NCBI GenBank assembly: GCA_963594655.1
Contig: CAVBFD010000007.1
Coordinates: forward strand, 1 to 64,000
DNA from: Colivivens sp963594655
GTDB lineage: Bacteria > Bacteroidota > Bacteroidia > Bacteroidales > Bacteroidaceae
Length of the DNA: 64,000 nucleotides
Direction: 5' to 3'
A program made the translations under genes and the position numbers. Below are positions 1-8,186 of this stretch, piece after piece (positions within the stretch are counted from its first letter, which is position 1; each line of letters opens with the position of its first letter). A model generated the notes under the pieces. It did no database searches and had not been told where the DNA came from. It saw only the letters and a program-made list of their open reading frames with translations.

Positions 1-1
1 C

Positions 2-2650
2 TTATTTAATAAGAATCTTCTTTCCGCTGTTGATGTAGATACCCTTAACGGATGGCTTGCCCTGAAGCTTGCGACCGTCGATGGTGTACCATGAGCAGTC
101 AGATGTGTCTGTGTCAACATCCACAGCACCGATTTCGGTGATAGTGCCGTCAGCGTCCACGAGAACAACTTGCAAACTTGAAGGAAGGGCGATTGAACCA
201 CGAACGTTTGCCTCAGCACCACCTTCACCGCTTGCTGCCTTGCACTTCATGACCGCACGGAAAGCAGGAGTGTATGATGAACCCGGCTTCCTCATCTTGA
301 CGAACTCACCCGGATTGAGACTCTGTGTCTCACTGAGATCCTTGGCAACGAAGCCGTAGATGGCAGCGTAGTCACCCCACTTCTCCTCTGTTTCGTAAGT
401 AACCTTTGAGTAAGTACCCGCGAAGGTCCACTCGTCTACTGTAACGTCCTTAGGAGTGTACGCAGTGGCAGCCTCGGCAACAGTACCTGTGAATTCAACC
501 TTGCCTGTAGTGGCAGGAACGAAGAGGTACGGAGTGTTGGCGGCAAGAGTGGTTGCAGCCTCACTCATGGTAACTGTGTACTCACCACCTTCATTCTCTG
601 TAACACCAGTGAACGCATAGAACTTACCTGCGCTTGCGTCTGGAGTTGCCTCGAACGGCAGACATACTGTAGATGAAACACCTGAGGTGAACTCACGAGT
701 GAAGGAAACGTTAACAGGCTTGCCAGCAAGTTTAGTCAACGGTTCGACACCTGTCTCCTCGGTGAGAGTGGCTGATTCAACCTTTACATATTTCACGTTC
801 TTGAATGAGAGCCAGCTGACATTGGTGCTTGCCACATCGAAGGAAATCTCCAGTTTTCCGTCTTCACCTACTGTTCCGTATACAGTGTACTCGTCAAGAT
901 AGAAATCGCCCTCTGTGGGATACAGTGTCCCGGTGATTGTAGCAGCCTCACCGTCGTTTGCCTTCAAGGTGATGCCTGTAGGTGCAGGTTTACTATCGTT
1001 TTTTGGCACTTGTACACGTACCCATGCAGATACAGCGTAATTACCAGGTTCAAGACCATTGACAGTCGCTGTGAGGGTCTTGTCTCCAAGAGTATTCCAG
1101 TCCCAATACTCATAGAACGGAGTGATGAAATTGCTGCCGTCTTTGGCGCCTTCATTTGACCATGTGTTGATGTAAGGAATATCATTGTAGCTGTTCACAC
1201 CGAATGCGCTTCCGAGGAATAAGTTAAACTGAGCAGCTTCGTGCCAACCATTGTTCTCCGGCAAAGCCTTAGCCTCCTCAGTGGTAAGAGTTCCAGCGTT
1301 GTACTTTTCCAATGGAGTGGTGTAGTAAGTAGCGTAAGCCGCAGCCGTGTAGAGGTTAGTGTTCAGACTCTCAATCATAGCTGCACGCTTGTCGAGTTCT
1401 GCCTTTGCTGCTGCGTAAGCGTCTACAGAAGCCTGAGCGGCTGTAACAGCGTCAGACAGTTTCTGATACAGGTCTTTGCTTGTCTTGTTTGCTTCCAAGG
1501 CAGTCACTGCATTATCCAAGGCAGTCTTGACACTTGACTCCATCTTTTCTGATGACAGTGATTTAGCGGTCGTGATTAGTGCTTCTGACAGTTCTGCACT
1601 CACATTGTTCGTGTAGTACGTGATGACAGTGTTGCCCATTATGAACCAGTGATCGCCCAAAGTTGACGGAACGGCGGCAGTTAAGTCGAGCTTGCCATCG
1701 CTTCCGACGTATACATAAACGTCAGAACGGTACTTACCTTCATTAAACAATGTCTTTGCGTCATTTACAGAGTTCGGATAGCTATCATTTGTGCGGTCTT
1801 CCGCCCATCCCTTGACACGAACCTGTTGGTCATTTGCCTGAAGGTATGATGTGGTGATATAGTACCCTGAGTTGGCATAAGCTACGTTATTTCCATTCGA
1901 ACCGTCACGCTCCAACGCATTGATGCTCACCTTGTAGATACCTTCAGTAAGGCCCGTGATACTGTATGTGAAATTACCAGTGCAGCAAAACGCCTCACGT
2001 GGATTGGTTGTATTGGCATTACCCCAACTGCCCACTTTTGTCCATGCGTAGTCTGTCGGGGCGATAGTCTTGACTACAGATGAGATGTAACCGGCAAGCG
2101 TTGTCTCTAAATTATCAGTAGTCAGATTTGCCGATTTCGCCACAGCTGCGGTATTGGCTGCAGGGTATGCGTTGACAATTGCGTCGCGCTCTGCCTTTGT
2201 CATAACTTGCCAGTTGGTTGCGCTTTCTTTGGTGTCCGTAAGAGTGATATATTCACCAAGATTTCCACTTGCATGTGTCATGTACTTGCTGGCTGAAGTT
2301 GAAATCAGGTAGCCACCGTTGTCTGCTGTAAGAGTCCAGTTGGACGCATCCTTAATGTCGGTGTAGACACCACCATCAACTTTACCGATATACTTCTCTG
2401 TGTCATCGTATGGTTGGAAAGTGTAAGCTCCGTCAGCCAATGTGATATTCAATGGAATACCGTACTTGTCCGCACTGGCTTCAGTTCCCCATGCGCAACC
2501 ACGAGAAAGGAACACACCGGCTTCTTTGTCGTAGAGATAGTATGTGCCGTTCTCAATGGCGTCACTTCCAGTTTGATCTCCGTCCGCCCAAGCACTACTT
2601 GCAGAAGCGAGAAGTGCCAGTGTCAGGAATGATGTAAGTTTTTGTTTCAT
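2..2650 (-). CDS. Large secreted multidomain protein A (paralogue of protein B at 57923)
   Basis: 882 aa with an N-terminal signal peptide (MKQK, then a hydrophobic stretch ending at SSAWA). I do not recognise a named family. After the signal comes a region reading like a beta-trefoil or lectin-like fold (about residues 35-155, with repeated NW and YLIST-type motifs), then a Gly/Tyr-rich beta-sandwich-like region (about 200-345), an Ala/Lys/Glu helical segment likely to be coiled coil (about 350-420), a second beta-sandwich (about 470-630), and a region starting near SSTVCLPFEA that is common in Prevotella surface proteins. The end, GIYINSGKKILIK, resembles the short C-terminal tail of proteins exported in Prevotella, possibly by type IX secretion. 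The first 120 residues and the middle of protein B are nearly the same. The role is unknown; surface adhesion or glycan binding is a guess. The stop codon lies just inside the window edge. Confidence 0.8.
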   Translation of the reverse strand: MKQKLTSFLTLALLASASSAWADGDQTGSDAIENGTYYLYDKEAGVFLSRGCAWGTEASADKYGIPLNITLADGAYTFQPYDDTEKYIGKVDGGVYTDIKDASNWTLTADNGGYLISTSASKYMTHASGNLGEYITLTDTKESATNWQVMTKAERDAIVNAYPAANTAAVAKSANLTTDNLETTLAGYISSVVKTIAPTDYAWTKVGSWGNANTTNPREAFCCTGNFTYSITGLTEGIYKVSINALERDGSNGNNVAYANSGYYITTSYLQANDQQVRVKGWAEDRTNDSYPNSVNDAKTLFNEGKYRSDVYVYVGSDGKLDLTAAVPSTLGDHWFIMGNTVITYYTNNVSAELSEALITTAKSLSSEKMESSVKTALDNAVTALEANKTSKDLYQKLSDAVTAAQASVDAYAAAKAELDKRAAMIESLNTNLYTAAAYATYYTTPLEKYNAGTLTTEEAKALPENNGWHEAAQFNLFLGSAFGVNSYNDIPYINTWSNEGAKDGSNFITPFYEYWDWNTLGDKTLTATVNGLEPGNYAVSAWVRVQVPKNDSKPAPTGITLKANDGEAATITGTLYPTEGDFYLDEYTVYGTVGEDGKLEISFDVASTNVSWLSFKNVKYVKVESATLTEETGVEPLTKLAGKPVNVSFTREFTSGVSSTVCLPFEATPDASAGKFYAFTGVTENEGGEYTVTMSEAATTLAANTPYLFVPATTGKVEFTGTVAEAATAYTPKDVTVDEWTFAGTYSKVTYETEEKWGDYAAIYGFVAKDLSETQSLNPGEFVKMRKPGSSYTPAFRAVMKCKAASGEGGAEANVRGSIALPSSLQVVLVDADGTITEIGAVDVDTDTSDCSWYTIDGRKLQGKPSVKGIYINSGKKILIK

Positions 2651-2724
2651 AAGCTTTTGTCTTTTAATTGGTTAATTATTGGTTGATTAAAAAGGTTTGT
2701 AGATTGTAATTTTGATTTGCTCTG

Positions 2725-2732
2725 CAAAGTTA
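2725..2732 (-). promoter_or_regulatory. Probable promoter -7 box of secreted protein A
   Basis: Read on the minus strand this is TAACTTTG, an exact match to the Bacteroidota -7 consensus TAnnTTTG, 75 nt upstream of the start codon. I find no TTTG at the expected -33 spacing, so the site rests on the -7 box alone. Confidence 0.55.
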
Positions 2733-2883
2733 CACATATCTATATTCTTGTGTTGTAATATATGAACACAAAGTTTTTAGAAAAGAAACAATATTTAATG
2801 TCGTCCTGAAAGAGTAAAGGCGTAATTCGTTCAGAATGTGTATATTAAAGCTTTTGCTCTTACAGAGCGCATGTCCATTTGTG

Positions 2884-2966
2884 TCCGTTACCCAGGGTGT
2901 CGCTTCGCTTGCCCCGATGCTCGGTGCTTACTGGGCTTTCAGCCCGAGGTTTCACTCGGAGTGCCA
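2884..2966. repeat. Dispersed intergenic repeat, copy A
   Basis: A GC-rich island in an otherwise AT-rich intergenic region. Positions 2926-2955 are identical over 30 bp to 28904-28933 (copy B), and weaker similarity extends on both sides. The core holds a small hairpin, GGGCT-TTC-AGCCC. The translation in any frame is not convincing as a gene. It looks like a decayed copy of an interspersed repeat of the kind common between genes in Bacteroidales. The rest of the 2651-3096 gap holds only the promoters of the two flanking genes. Confidence 0.7.
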
Positions 2967-3047
2967 TCCGCATGGACTGAATAGTTATCGTGTCAACGCT
3001 GGCGGTTAATAATTACTAATTATCGATTATCAATTACTAAAATGTTG

Positions 3048-3055
3048 TATCTTTG
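3048..3055 (+). promoter_or_regulatory. leuS promoter -7 box
   Basis: TATCTTTG matches TAnnTTTG, 41 nt before the leuS start codon. No clear -33 TTTG is present. This promoter would also serve the downstream genes to porZ, which follow with gaps of under 15 bp or overlaps. Confidence 0.65.
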
Positions 3056-3096
3056 CATTTAATATAATCGTGTGACAGAATAAACAATCAGTAAAG

Positions 3097-5925
3097 ATGG
3101 AATACAATTTCAGGGAGATTGAGAAGAAATGGCAGCAGCGGTGGATTGACGGGAAGGTCTATCATGTGACGGAGGATGCCGGCAAGAAGAAGTTCTATGT
3201 ACTCAACATGTTTCCTTACCCGTCGGGGGCAGGACTGCATGTGGGACATCCGTTGGGATATATAGCAAGTGACATCTACGCGCGCTTCAAGCGGTTGCAG
3301 GGCTTCAACGTGCTGAACCCGATGGGTTACGACGCGTACGGACTGCCCGCCGAGCAGTACGCCATACAGACAGGACAGCATCCGGAGGTGACCACCAACG
3401 CCAATATAGCGCGTTACCGTGAGCAACTCGACAAGATAGGGTTCAGTTTTGACTGGGACCGTGAGGTTCGCACGTGTGACCCTTCATATTACCACTGGAC
3501 GCAATGGGCGTTCCAGAAGATGTTCAACTCCTTCTATTGTAACAAATGCCAGTCGGCACAACCGATAGAGCAGTTGGTCAGCCATTTCAGCGAGAACGGC
3601 ACCGAAGGCATCGATGTGGCTTGCAGCGAGGAACTGTCGTTCACCGCTGACGAATGGAACGCCATGGACGACAAGCGGAAGAGCGACACTCTGATGAACT
3701 ACCGTATCGCGTTCCTCGGTGAGACGATGGTGAACTGGTGTCCTAAGTTGGGTACGGTGCTTGCCAACGATGAAGTCGTGGACGGTCTGAGTCTGCGTGG
3801 CGGTTTCCCTGTGGAGCAGAAGAAGATGCGCCAGTGGTGCTTGCGTGTCTCTGCCTATGCGCAGCGGTTGCTCGACGGACTGGACACCATCGACTGGAGC
3901 GATTCCATCAAGGAGACACAGAAGAACTGGATAGGACGTTCCGAGGGAACGGAGGTGAGGATAGAGGTGGCGGACTCCGATGTCGATTTCACCATATTCA
4001 CCACACGTGCCGACACCATGTTCGGTGTGACGTTCTTCGTGCTTGCGCCCGAGAGCGAGCTGGTGGACAAGGTGACCACAGCGGATCAGCGCGGTGACGT
4101 GGACGCTTATGTCAAGTACGTCAAGGGGCGCACGGAGAGGGAACGTATGATTGACCATACCGTGACCGGTGTGTTCACAGGTGCGTATGGCATCAACCCC
4201 ATCACCGGCGACAAGTGTCCTATATACGTGGCTGAGTACGTACTCGCAGGTTACGGTACCGGCGCCATCATGGCAGTGCCGGCGCACGACAGCCGTGACT
4301 ATGCCTTCGCCAAGCATTTCGACCTGCCGATAATACCGCTGATTGAAGGGGCTGACGTGAGTGAGGAGAGCTACGACGCCAAGGACGGTATCGTGATGAA
4401 TTCACCGATGGACGGCAAGACAGCGTACAAGGGATTCTCCCTTAACGGACTCACCGTGAAGGAGGCGATAGCCGCCACCAAGAAGTTTGTCACCGAAGAG
4501 GGACTGGGACGGGTGAAGGTGAACTTCCGTCTCCGTGACGCCATCTTCTCACGTCAGAGGTACTGGGGCGAGCCGTTCCCGGTATACTACAAGAACGGAA
4601 TACCTACGATGATACCCGAGGACTGTCTGCCGGTGGAACTGCCGGAGGTTGACAAGTTCCTGCCGACGGAGACTGGTGAGCCGCCACTCGGCAACGCCAC
4701 CTGCTGGGCATGGGACGAGGCGAACCGCAAGATAGTGGACAACTCGCTGATAGACGACAAGACAGTCTTCCCGATAGAACTCTATACGATGCCGGGCTTC
4801 GCCGGTTCATCGGCTTATTACCTCCGTTATATGGACCCGCACGACGACAAGGCACTGGTGTCCAAGGAGGCGGTGGGCTACTGGCAGAACGTGGATCTCT
4901 ACGTGGGAGGCAGCGAACATGCCACAGGCCACCTCATCTACAGCCGTTTCTGGAACAAGTTCCTCGTGGACATGGGTGTGAGTGTGAAGGAAGAGCCGTT
5001 CCAGAAGCTCATCAACCAGGGCATGATACAGGGAAGGAGCAATTTCGTGTACCGTATCAAGGATACCAACACGTTTGTGAGCCTCGACAAGAAGGACGGC
5101 TACGACGTGACACCGATACATGTGGATGTGAATATCGTCAGTGGCGACATCCTCGACGTGGAGGCGTTCAAGCAGTGGAGACCCGAGTACAACAACGCTG
5201 AATTCGTGCTTAACGACGACGGTAAATACGTGTGCGGCTGGGCAGTGGAGAAGATGTCGAAGTCCATGTTCAACGTGGTCAACCCCGACATGATAGTGGA
5301 GAAGTTCGGCGCCGACACCCTCCGTCTCTACGAGATGTTCCTCGGCCCTGTGGAGCAGAGCAAGCCTTGGGACACCAACGGCATCGACGGCTGCCACCGC
5401 TTCCTGAAGAAGTTGTGGAACTACATGACTGCTGAAACCACCGCCGAGAAGGCAAGCAAGGAGGAACTGAAGTCGCTCCATACCCTTATCAAGAAGGTGA
5501 CGGGCGACATAGAGCAGTTCTCGTACAACACCAGCATCGCCGCCTTCATGATATGTCTCAATGAACTGACCAAGTTGAAGGTGTCCAGCAAGGAGGTGAA
5601 GGACACCCTGACGGTACTCCTGGCACCGTTCTGTCCGCACATGGCGGAGGAACTGTGGGAGCGTTCGGGACACACCACAACCGTGTGCGACGCACAGTGG
5701 CCCGAGTACAACGAGGACTACCTCAAGGAGGACAGCATGAAGATGATGGTGGCGTTCAACGGTAAGGCCCGCTTCCAGATGGAGTTCCCGGTAGGGACGG
5801 CGCAGCAGACCATCATCGACGCGGCTATGGCAGACCCACAGGCGCAGAAGTGGATCGAGGGCTTCCAGGTGGTGAAGACCATCGTGGTCCCCGGCAAGAT
5901 GGTTAACGTGGTATTGAAGAAATAA
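3097..5925 (+). CDS. leuS: Leucyl-tRNA synthetase
   Basis: 942 aa class I aminoacyl-tRNA synthetase that charges tRNA-Leu in the cytoplasm. The HIGH-type signature (GLHVGHPLGY) is near residue 46 and the KMSKS loop (KMSKSMFN) near 720. Between them lies the CP1 editing domain, with TTRADTMFG and the GTGAIMAVPAHDSRD motif that hydrolyses misacylated tRNA. A region near residues 640-715 lies between the catalytic core and KMSKS, as in the longer bacterial LeuRS group. Length fits the Bacteroidota family. The ATG chosen directly precedes EYNFREIEKKW, the normal N-terminus, and lies 41 nt after a promoter box. It heads a cotranscribed run with the YitT fusion, rdgB and porZ. Confidence 0.97.
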   Translation: MEYNFREIEKKWQQRWIDGKVYHVTEDAGKKKFYVLNMFPYPSGAGLHVGHPLGYIASDIYARFKRLQGFNVLNPMGYDAYGLPAEQYAIQTGQHPEVTTNANIARYREQLDKIGFSFDWDREVRTCDPSYYHWTQWAFQKMFNSFYCNKCQSAQPIEQLVSHFSENGTEGIDVACSEELSFTADEWNAMDDKRKSDTLMNYRIAFLGETMVNWCPKLGTVLANDEVVDGLSLRGGFPVEQKKMRQWCLRVSAYAQRLLDGLDTIDWSDSIKETQKNWIGRSEGTEVRIEVADSDVDFTIFTTRADTMFGVTFFVLAPESELVDKVTTADQRGDVDAYVKYVKGRTERERMIDHTVTGVFTGAYGINPITGDKCPIYVAEYVLAGYGTGAIMAVPAHDSRDYAFAKHFDLPIIPLIEGADVSEESYDAKDGIVMNSPMDGKTAYKGFSLNGLTVKEAIAATKKFVTEEGLGRVKVNFRLRDAIFSRQRYWGEPFPVYYKNGIPTMIPEDCLPVELPEVDKFLPTETGEPPLGNATCWAWDEANRKIVDNSLIDDKTVFPIELYTMPGFAGSSAYYLRYMDPHDDKALVSKEAVGYWQNVDLYVGGSEHATGHLIYSRFWNKFLVDMGVSVKEEPFQKLINQGMIQGRSNFVYRIKDTNTFVSLDKKDGYDVTPIHVDVNIVSGDILDVEAFKQWRPEYNNAEFVLNDDGKYVCGWAVEKMSKSMFNVVNPDMIVEKFGADTLRLYEMFLGPVEQSKPWDTNGIDGCHRFLKKLWNYMTAETTAEKASKEELKSLHTLIKKVTGDIEQFSYNTSIAAFMICLNELTKLKVSSKEVKDTLTVLLAPFCPHMAEELWERSGHTTTVCDAQWPEYNEDYLKEDSMKMMVAFNGKARFQMEFPVGTAQQTIIDAAMADPQAQKWIEGFQVVKTIVVPGKMVNVVLKK

Positions 5926-5934
5926 TACGAGGAG

Positions 5935-7608
5935 ATGACTCTAAAGAACCCACATATACACATGCCCGGCCATTTCAGGTTCAACCCCTGGCTGGAGGCG
6001 AGGGACTACCTGATGATAGCCCTCGGCACGTTCCTTTACTCAGTGGGACAGGTATGCTTCATGTTGCCCTACGGTCTGACCTCGGGTGGCGTGTCGGGTA
6101 TCTCCGCCATCGTGTACTACGCCACTGGACTGGAGGTGCAGGTGACCTACAGTTTCATCAACGCCATGTTCCTCGTGGCTGCTGTCATCGTACTTGGGTG
6201 GAAGTTCTGCATGAAGACCATCTGGGGTGTGCTTACGACCACCTTCTGGCTCTGGATCTTCCAACGCATAGTGATGGACGAAAACGGACAGTTGCCCCAA
6301 CTCATCGGCAACGAGGCGTTCATGGCGTGTGTCCTCGGCGCGCTCATCCAGGGAACTGGACTGTTCTTCTGCTTCTCCAACAACGGAAGTACTGGCGGCA
6401 CGGACATCATAGCGGCGATAGTCAACAAGTACAGGAACGTGTCGTTGGGACAGATTCTCATGATATGCGACATCATCATCATATCCAGCTGTTACTTCAT
6501 CTTCCACGACTGGTACAGGGTAATCTTCGGCTTCGTGATGCTGATAGTGTGCAACATGACGCTCGACTACCATACCACCAGGAGCCGTCAGGCGGTGCAG
6601 TTCATGATATTCTCGCGCAACCCGTCCGCCATCGCCAACGCCATCATCAAGAGAGGCCACGGAGTGACCATGCTCAGTGGCGAGGGATGGTACACCAGCT
6701 CGGAGCGTAAGGTGATAGTGAGTATCGTGAAGCGCAGGGACCAGGTTTACATCTTCCGTATGATCAGGTCGATAGACCCCTATGCCTTCGTGTCCATGGG
6801 TAACGTGAACGGTGTGTGGGGTCAAGGGTTCGACAAGATGAAGGTGACCAAGGACAAGGATTTGCAGGGCAAGCGCACGCTGGTGTTTGCAAGTAACAGT
6901 GAACATAAACTGGCGGAGGTACGTGCCATCATGGGACCGAAGTATGATATCCGTTCACTCGCCGACATCGGTTGTTATATAGACATACCGGAGAAGGCTG
7001 CCACCACACAGGGCAACGCCCTGCTCAAGGCCAACTTCGTGAAACGCTACTACGGGTTCGACTGCTTTGCGGACGATTCCGCACTGGAGTGTACGGCACT
7101 GGGCGGACTCCCCGGGGTCTACTCGTCGAGGTACGCCGCGGTGGATGTGGAGAAGGAGGCGCAGGAGAGTGTCAAGTCCGTCAATGCGGAGGAATATACT
7201 GAGGAACTGTCGCAAAAGATGCTCGACATACTGCACAACCACGCGCCTGTGGTCGAGAAACCCGGGAACCATAACGTGGCAGCCAATGTCAACAAACTGT
7301 TGAACGAGCTGGCCGGCGCGAAGGACCGGTCCGCGCGACTGCATACAGCCGTGGCACTGGTAACAGGCGAGTCGTCCGACCCTAAGGGTTGGGAGACCCA
7401 TATCTTCGACGGTGTGCTTGAAGGCACTGTCGCCACGAAGCCGTTCGGCAATGTGGAGGAGTCGTTCTCCTACGACTCCGTGTTCACTCCTGTGGGTCAG
7501 CGGATGACTTATGCGGAACTGGGCGCGGACGTGAAGAACAAGATCAGTCAGCGGTTCATCGCAATCAACAAGATGAAGCAATATATAGAAAAGGAAAAGG
7601 AGAAGTGA
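5935..7608 (+). CDS. YitT-family membrane protein fused to a divergent ITPase-like (RdgB/HAM1) domain
   Basis: 557 aa, about twice the normal YitT length. Residues 1-314 are a YitT/DUF161-DUF2179 membrane protein: several hydrophobic helices up to about residue 210, then a soluble DUF2179 domain. Residue 315 onward is an inosine/xanthosine triphosphatase-like domain starting TLVFASNSEHKLAEV. It keeps the substrate-loop SNxxHKxxE and an FADDSALEC version of FADDTGLEC. Two conserved sites are altered: GFGYDP reads SFSYDS, and the base-recognising SHR reads SQR. An insertion of about 45 residues follows RYA. The reading frame is open throughout, without a stop between the parts; an internal ATG at 6838 could start the second part alone. 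The true rdgB follows with a 3-nt overlap. Transport substrate and activity of the second domain are unknown; reduced or altered nucleotide specificity is inferred. Confidence 0.85.
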   Translation: MTLKNPHIHMPGHFRFNPWLEARDYLMIALGTFLYSVGQVCFMLPYGLTSGGVSGISAIVYYATGLEVQVTYSFINAMFLVAAVIVLGWKFCMKTIWGVLTTTFWLWIFQRIVMDENGQLPQLIGNEAFMACVLGALIQGTGLFFCFSNNGSTGGTDIIAAIVNKYRNVSLGQILMICDIIIISSCYFIFHDWYRVIFGFVMLIVCNMTLDYHTTRSRQAVQFMIFSRNPSAIANAIIKRGHGVTMLSGEGWYTSSERKVIVSIVKRRDQVYIFRMIRSIDPYAFVSMGNVNGVWGQGFDKMKVTKDKDLQGKRTLVFASNSEHKLAEVRAIMGPKYDIRSLADIGCYIDIPEKAATTQGNALLKANFVKRYYGFDCFADDSALECTALGGLPGVYSSRYAAVDVEKEAQESVKSVNAEEYTEELSQKMLDILHNHAPVVEKPGNHNVAANVNKLLNELAGAKDRSARLHTAVALVTGESSDPKGWETHIFDGVLEGTVATKPFGNVEESFSYDSVFTPVGQRMTYAELGADVKNKISQRFIAINKMKQYIEKEKEK

Positions 7609-8186
7609 TGGAGAAACTGGTATTCGCAAGCAACAACGCACATAAGCTGGAGGAGATAAGGGCGATTCTTGGACACCGGTTCGAGATAGTAAGCCTCAAG
7701 GACATAGGGTGTCACGACGACATCCCCGAGACAGGGGCGACCATTCAGGAGAACGCACTGCAGAAGGCCCGGTATGTCAAGGACCGCTTCGGCTACGACT
7801 GCTTCGCCGATGACACGGGTCTCGAATGTGAGGCTCTCGGTGGAGACCCTGGAGTGCATACCGCACGCTACGCCGGGGGTGAGGGACACGACAACGAGGC
7901 GAACATGGACAAGCTGCTGCGTAACCTGGAGGGGAAGGACAACCGCAAGGCGCAGTTCCACACGTCGATAGCGTTACTGTACAAGGGGGAGACCCACCTG
8001 TTCGAGGGTATCGTCAAGGGACACATAGCCACGGAGAGGCACGGCGGTGAGGGCTTCGGCTACGACCCGGTGTTCGTTCCTGAGGGTTACGACCTTACTT
8101 TCGCACAGTTGGGTAATGACATAAAGAACCAGATAAGTCACAGGGCAAGGGCAGTCATGCAACTGTGCCGGTTTCTGGACAAATGA
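7608..8186 (+). CDS. rdgB: Non-canonical purine NTP pyrophosphatase (XTP/dITP diphosphatase)
   Basis: 192 aa house-cleaning enzyme that hydrolyses dITP, ITP and XTP to monophosphates, keeping deaminated purines out of DNA and RNA. All family motifs are intact: FASNNAHKLEEI at the N-terminus, FADDTGLECEALGGDPGVHTARYAG, GFGYDPVF and SHRARA near the end. It serves as an internal reference against the divergent domain fused to YitT just upstream, probably a product of tandem duplication. The ATG at 7608 overlaps the preceding stop (TGATG); a GTG one codon upstream is less likely. porZ starts in an ATGA overlap with this stop. Confidence 0.96.
   Translation: MEKLVFASNNAHKLEEIRAILGHRFEIVSLKDIGCHDDIPETGATIQENALQKARYVKDRFGYDCFADDTGLECEALGGDPGVHTARYAGGEGHDNEANMDKLLRNLEGKDNRKAQFHTSIALLYKGETHLFEGIVKGHIATERHGGEGFGYDPVFVPEGYDLTFAQLGNDIKNQISHRARAVMQLCRFLDK

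Noticed and set aside
2926..2955. Repeat ends as boundaries of a 26-kb mobile segment
   Set aside because: The 26 kb between the copies is filled with core housekeeping genes in conserved order, and the copies are direct, imperfect outside 30 bp, and without target duplications.
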